Origin: Nostocoides sp039812405
GTDB lineage: Bacteria > Actinomycetota > Actinomycetes > Actinomycetales > Dermatophilaceae
Length of the DNA: 9,506 bases
Direction of reading: 5' to 3'
Assembly (NCBI GenBank): GCA_039812405.1
Contig: JBDIAL010000141.1
Span: 1-9,506, forward strand
Below, in pieces: positions 6,725 to 9,506 of this stretch. The first letter of the stretch is position 1. Every line of letters begins with the position of its first letter. The notes under the pieces were generated by a model. It was not told where the DNA came from and did not search any database. It saw only the letters and a list, made by a program, of their open reading frames with translations. The translations under genes were made by a program, and so were the position numbers.

Positions 6725-8811
6725 GGCTCGCTCAACACCTCTCCGGTCATCACGTTGACGGCCGGCTCCGGCCGCTCCTGCGTGGACAACTCTGCCGCAA
6801 TCGTCGCCGCGAGCGTGGGACCGATGCCCGACACCTGCTGGAGGTCCTCGACGCTCGCCGCCCGGATCCGCTTGAGCGACCCGAAGTGCTTGAGGAGCGC
6901 GGCCCGCCGGCTCTCCCCCAGCCCCGGTATGCCGTCGAGCTGGCTGGCCGTCATCGCCCGGCTGCGGCGCTGGCGGTGGAAGGTGATGGCGAACCGGTGG
7001 GCCTCGTCGCGGACCCGCTGGAGGAGGTAGAGCCCGTCGCTCGTGCGGGGCAGGATGACGGGGAAGTCCTCACCCGGCGTCCACACCTCCTCCAGCCGCT
7101 TGGCGAGGCCGACCACCATGACGTCGTCGATCCGCATCTGGGCGAGGGCGGCCGCGGCCGCGTTGACCTGTGGCAGGCCGCCGTCGACGACGACGAGGTT
7201 GGGGGGATAGGCGAACCGCCGGGGTCTCCCGGTCTCCGGGTCGATGCGCTCCGGCACCGGCTCGTCCGCGTCGACCGGTCCGCCGCGCCGGCCGTTCGCG
7301 CCGCCGTCGTCCACGCCGTTCGCGCCGCCGTCGTCGGTCACGCCTCTGAGGCCCGCGACCCCGTCCGCGGTCGGCGACCCGGTGACCCGTCCATCCCCCT
7401 CCACCCGCTCCTCGAGGTAGCGGTGGAAGCGTCGGGTGAGGACCTCGTGCATCGCCGAGGTGTCGTCCATCCCGCCGCCGGCGCCGTCGCCGCGGATGAC
7501 GAAGCGGCGGTACTCCCCCTTGCGGGGCAGGCCGTCCTCGAAGACGACCATCGACCCGACCATCTGGGTGCCCTGGACGTGGCTGATGTCGTAGCACTCG
7601 ATGCGCAGCGGGGCGTCGGGGAGCCCGAGGTGGTCCTGGAGGTCCTGGAGGGCCTGCCCTCGGGCCGTGAGGTCGCCCGCCCGGGCCACCTTGTGGCGGG
7701 CGAGGGCCTGCTCGGCGTTGCGCCGGACCGTCTCCATGAGGGTCCGCTTGTCGCCGCGGCTCGGCACCCGGAGGTGGACCCGGGATCCGCGCAGCGCGCT
7801 GAGCCACGCCTCGACGGAGTCGGCGTCCTCGGGGAGCACGGGGACGAGCACCTCGCGCGGCACCGCCTCGCCGGCCTCGCCGCCGTAGACCTGCTGGAGA
7901 AGGTGCTCCACGATGGCCGGCAGGGGCTCGGCCTCGGCGTTCTCGGCGACCCAGCCGCGCTGGCCCCGCACCCGCCCCCCGCGGACGTGGAACACCTGGA
8001 CCGCGACCTCGAGGTCGTCGTCGGCGAGGGCGAACACGTCGGCGTCGGTGCCGTCGGGGAGGACGACCGCCGACCGCTCGAGGGCGGTGCGCAGCGCCTC
8101 GAGATCGTCGCGGAGCCGGGCGGCCTGCTCGAACTCCAGCTGCTCGGACGCCTCGCGCATCGCGCGCTCCAGGCGCTTGACGAACCGGCCGGTGTCGCCG
8201 TTCATGAAGTCGCAGAAGTCGAGCGCGATGGCCCGGTGCTCGTCGGCGGTCACCCGGCCGACGCACGGGGCCGAGCACTTGTCGATGTAGCCGAGCAGAC
8301 AGGGCCGGCCGACCTGCCCGGCCCGCTTGAAGACGCCGCCGCTGCAGGTGCGCATGGGGAAGACCCGCAGGAGCAGGTCGAGCGTCTCCCGGATGGCCCA
8401 GGCATGGGCATACGGCCCGAAGTAGCGCGTCCCCTTGCGCTTGGCGCCGCGCATGACCTGGGCCCGGGGGAACTCCTCCCCCATCGTCACGGCGAGGTAG
8501 GGGTAGGACTTGTCGTCGCGATACTTGACGTTGAAGCGCGGGTCGAACTCCTTGATCCAGCTGTACTCGAGCTGGAGCGCCTCGACCTCGTTGGTGACGA
8601 CGGTCCACTCGACGCTCGCGCCGGTGCGGACCATCGTCGCGGTCCGCGGGTGGAGCGCCGCGATGTCCTGGAAGTACGACGACAGGCGCTGGCGCAGCGA
8701 CTTGGCCTTGCCGACGTAGATGACCCGGCCGTCCTTGTCCCGGAACCGGTAGACCCCCGCGTCGACGGGGATCGACCCCGGCGCCGGGCGGTAGGTCGAC
8801 GGGTCAGCCAC
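6721..8811 (-). CDS. uvrC: UvrC, excinuclease ABC subunit C
   Basis: A 696-residue subunit of the UvrABC nucleotide excision repair nuclease, which cuts damaged DNA on both sides of a lesion after UvrB loading. Domain order is complete: GIY-YIG nuclease for the 3' cut (GVY 19-21, YVGKAKSLR 32-40, NEVEALQLE 74-82); four cysteines C156, C171, C179, C183 matching the reported Fe-S cluster ligands of E. coli UvrC; a UVR helix binding UvrB (about 207-242); an RNase H-like domain for the 5' cut with D408, D449/D450, D543 and H605; and a C-terminal double helix-hairpin-helix (625-675). It is longer than the roughly 610 residues of E. coli UvrC, mainly because of an insert of about 60 residues at 470-532 containing a short repeat. 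The GTG start has AGGG seven bases upstream; that same sequence may be a -10 box of a leaderless transcript. Confidence 0.97.
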   Translation of the reverse strand: MADPSTYRPAPGSIPVDAGVYRFRDKDGRVIYVGKAKSLRQRLSSYFQDIAALHPRTATMVRTGASVEWTVVTNEVEALQLEYSWIKEFDPRFNVKYRDDKSYPYLAVTMGEEFPRAQVMRGAKRKGTRYFGPYAHAWAIRETLDLLLRVFPMRTCSGGVFKRAGQVGRPCLLGYIDKCSAPCVGRVTADEHRAIALDFCDFMNGDTGRFVKRLERAMREASEQLEFEQAARLRDDLEALRTALERSAVVLPDGTDADVFALADDDLEVAVQVFHVRGGRVRGQRGWVAENAEAEPLPAIVEHLLQQVYGGEAGEAVPREVLVPVLPEDADSVEAWLSALRGSRVHLRVPSRGDKRTLMETVRRNAEQALARHKVARAGDLTARGQALQDLQDHLGLPDAPLRIECYDISHVQGTQMVGSMVVFEDGLPRKGEYRRFVIRGDGAGGGMDDTSAMHEVLTRRFHRYLEERVEGDGRVTGSPTADGVAGLRGVTDDGGANGVDDGGANGRRGGPVDADEPVPERIDPETGRPRRFAYPPNLVVVDGGLPQVNAAAAALAQMRIDDVMVVGLAKRLEEVWTPGEDFPVILPRTSDGLYLLQRVRDEAHRFAITFHRQRRSRAMTASQLDGIPGLGESRRAALLKHFGSLKRIRAASVEDLQQVSGIGPTLAATIAAELSTQERPEPAVNVMTGEVLSEP
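7291..7335 (-). repeat. 24-bp in-frame tandem repeat within uvrC
   Basis: The 21-mer GCCGTTCGCGCCGCCGTCGTC occurs at 7291-7311 up to its last base and again at 7315-7335, a period of 24 bases. It encodes the repeated peptide DDGGANG (residues 493-499 and 501-507) in the variable, glycine/aspartate-rich insert of UvrC. It keeps the frame and sits between two catalytic aspartates, probably as a flexible surface loop. It is a likely site of slippage-driven length variation. Confidence 0.85.
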
Positions 8812-8817
8812 GCGACA

Positions 8818-8823
8818 ACCCTA
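8818..8823 (-). promoter_or_regulatory. Candidate -10 box for uvrC, possibly leaderless
   Basis: Minus-strand TAGGGT fits TANNNT and ends 7 bases before the uvrC GTG, so transcription could begin at the start codon itself, a frequent arrangement in actinobacteria. No clear -35 is visible. The AGGG inside it could equally be a ribosome binding site with 7-base spacing, in which case the promoter lies further upstream among the repeats at 8880-8947. Confidence 0.35.
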
Positions 8824-8879
8824 TGCGCGGGCGCCGACACCCTCCCGAGTCCCCGCCGGTGGCGCAGCGCTGGACCTCG

Positions 8880-8947
8880 CTGTCAGTGGGGGCGACTTCA
8901 GTGCGCTAGATCCGACTGTCAGTGGAGGCGACTGTCAGTGGAGACAG
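8880..8947. repeat. CTGTCAGTGG short direct repeats upstream of uvrC
   Basis: CTGTCAGTGG occurs three times: at 8880, 8916 and 8932. The first two copies agree at 17 of 18 positions (8880-8897 and 8916-8933); the second and third are 16 bases apart and overlap by two. A weaker echo (CTTCAGTGCG) starts at 8896. The third copy supplies the left arm of the palindrome at 8929-8950. The repeats lie between the Rieske gene and uvrC and could be operator sites or remnants of a dispersed repeat. Confidence 0.8.
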
Positions 8948-8950
8948 TCG
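8929..8950. repeat. 8-bp palindrome CGACTGTC/GACAGTCG
   Basis: CGACTGTC (8929-8936) and GACAGTCG (8943-8950) are perfectly complementary around a 6-base loop. Lying directly downstream of the stronger hairpin at 8955-8989 on the minus strand, it may be a second terminator stem, or a dyad operator site for uvrC expression. Confidence 0.6.
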
Positions 8951-8954
8951 AGGC

Positions 8955-8989
8955 TGCATGAAACTGTCCGATCGGGTCGGATTCATGCA
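8955..8989 (-). terminator. Strong hairpin just after the Rieske gene
   Basis: TGCATGAA (8955-8962) pairs with TTCATGCA (8982-8989), and inside it TCCGA (8967-8971) pairs with TCGGA (8977-8981) around a 5-base loop, leaving a 4-base bulge on one side. The structure starts three bases after the stop codon of the Rieske gene, the expected place for its terminator. There is no T-run after it, which is normal for many actinobacterial terminators. It separates the Rieske transcript from the uvrC operon. Confidence 0.65.
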
Positions 8990-8992
8990 CCG

Positions 8993-9427
8993 TCAGGCGA
9001 GGGTGATCGTGCCGTCCTTGACGGTGATCCTCTTCTCGGGGAGGGCGACCGTCGCGGGACCCTGGACGACCGCGCCGTCGGTGATGCTGAACTCGCTGCC
9101 GTGGACGGGGCAGATCATCACCTTGTCGCTCACCTGGTTGATCGTCCCGCCCTGGTGGGTGCAGATGTCGGTGAAGGCCTTGAAGGTGCCCGACTCCGGC
9201 TGGGTGACGACGACGCCGGCGCTCGGGAACACCGTGCCGCCGCCGACGGGGATGTCGGACGTGGCGGCGACGGTCGTGCCGCTGGTCGCCGACGCGGTGG
9301 CCGTTCCGGAGGCTCCGGCGGCCGTGCTGCTGCCTCCGGAGCAGGCGGCGAGCGCTCCGACGCCGACGACCCCGGCGGCGACGAGGGCGGCGCGGCGGCC
9401 GCAGACGAACGGGGTGGGCTCGGTCAT
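8993..9427 (-). CDS. Rieske [2Fe-2S] protein with Tat/lipoprotein-like signal
   Basis: A 144-residue exported electron-transfer protein. The N-terminus has a twin arginine (R11, R12), a hydrophobic stretch and a lipobox LAAC with C29 as the likely lipidated residue; a Ser/Thr/Ala/Gly-rich linker follows (30-57). The Rieske domain occupies about 58-144, with cluster ligands C89-T-H91 and C106-P-V-H109. It is too short and has the wrong architecture for the QcrA subunit of cytochrome bc1, so it is a stand-alone Rieske protein whose partner is unknown. Residues before the twin arginine (FVCG) do not match the Tat consensus well, but folded Fe-S proteins usually need Tat export. The ATG at 9427 is chosen because AGGAGA (9432-9437) lies just upstream; an alternative ATG at 9463 lacks such a site. 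A hairpin follows the stop codon, so it seems to be a separate transcription unit. Confidence 0.93.
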   Translation of the reverse strand: MTEPTPFVCGRRAALVAAGVVGVGALAACSGGSSTAAGASGTATASATSGTTVAATSDIPVGGGTVFPSAGVVVTQPESGTFKAFTDICTHQGGTINQVSDKVMICPVHGSEFSITDGAVVQGPATVALPEKRITVKDGTITLA

Positions 9428-9431
9428 CACG

Positions 9432-9437
9432 TCTCCT
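9432..9437 (-). promoter_or_regulatory. Ribosome binding site of the Rieske gene
   Basis: AGGAGA on the minus strand, four bases before the ATG at 9427. It is the strongest Shine-Dalgarno match in the window and decides the start of the Rieske gene against the in-frame ATG 36 bases further upstream. Confidence 0.75.
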
Positions 9438-9506
9438 GGTGCGCTGGGCGGAGTGGACAGCATGCCTGCCCAACGTGGCAGCGGGCTGTGAGGTTCAGAT
9501 CGGCGC

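Noticed and set aside
6700..8961. 753-residue plus-strand open frame over uvrC
   Set aside because: Antisense shadow of uvrC produced by high GC at third codon positions; no family features.
8993..9427. QcrA-type Rieske subunit of cytochrome bc1
   Set aside because: The protein is far too short, lacks the multiple membrane helices of actinobacterial QcrA, and no qcrB or qcrC is nearby.

Overview
The window looks like chromosomal DNA of a high-GC Actinomycetota bacterium. Base composition is about 70% GC or more, GTG starts are frequent, and the gene order is the classic actinobacterial uvrC-rapZ-yvcK-whiA-gap-pgk-tpiA-secG cluster known from Streptomyces and, in interrupted form, from Mycobacterium. 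The protein sequences would fit a member of the Micrococcales, but I cannot fix the family from the sequence alone. Every convincing gene lies on the minus strand, so transcription runs from high to low coordinates.

Layout in transcription order. A small Tat/lipoprotein-type Rieske [2Fe-2S] protein (8993-9427) is followed by a hairpin and short repeats (8880-8989). Next come uvrC, rapZ and yvcK, joined by two GTGA start/stop overlaps and so probably translationally coupled. A 401-base non-coding interval (4441-4841) then separates yvcK from whiA. It holds three 64-bp tandem units, each containing a long inverted repeat, plus a second short GC-rich duplication. After whiA a 195-base gap region (3265-3459) probably carries the whiA terminator and the gap promoter and leader. 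The glycolytic genes gap and pgk are 5 bases apart; pgk and tpiA are separated by 75 bases holding a perfect 15-bp hairpin just before the tpiA ribosome binding site. The 5' end of secG runs off the left edge.

Together the genes cover nucleotide excision repair (UvrC), the RapZ/YvcK/WhiA group that links amino-sugar and cell-wall metabolism to cell division and development in Gram-positive bacteria, lower glycolysis (GapA, Pgk, TpiA), and protein secretion (SecG).

The coding content is ordinary. The two most interesting signals are non-coding. (1) The 64-bp structured repeat array sits inside a usually compact operon, and its two arm substitutions keep base pairing (G-U) only in RNA of the operon's sense strand. 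(2) The heptamer GGCATAC/GTATGCC occurs 11 times by eye, against roughly one expected, and inside genes it is built with otherwise rare codons (TAT, ATA, GCA). I found no tRNA, rRNA, CRISPR array, insertion sequence or phage gene. The last 79 bases (9428-9506) hold only the Rieske ribosome binding site and otherwise nothing I can identify.
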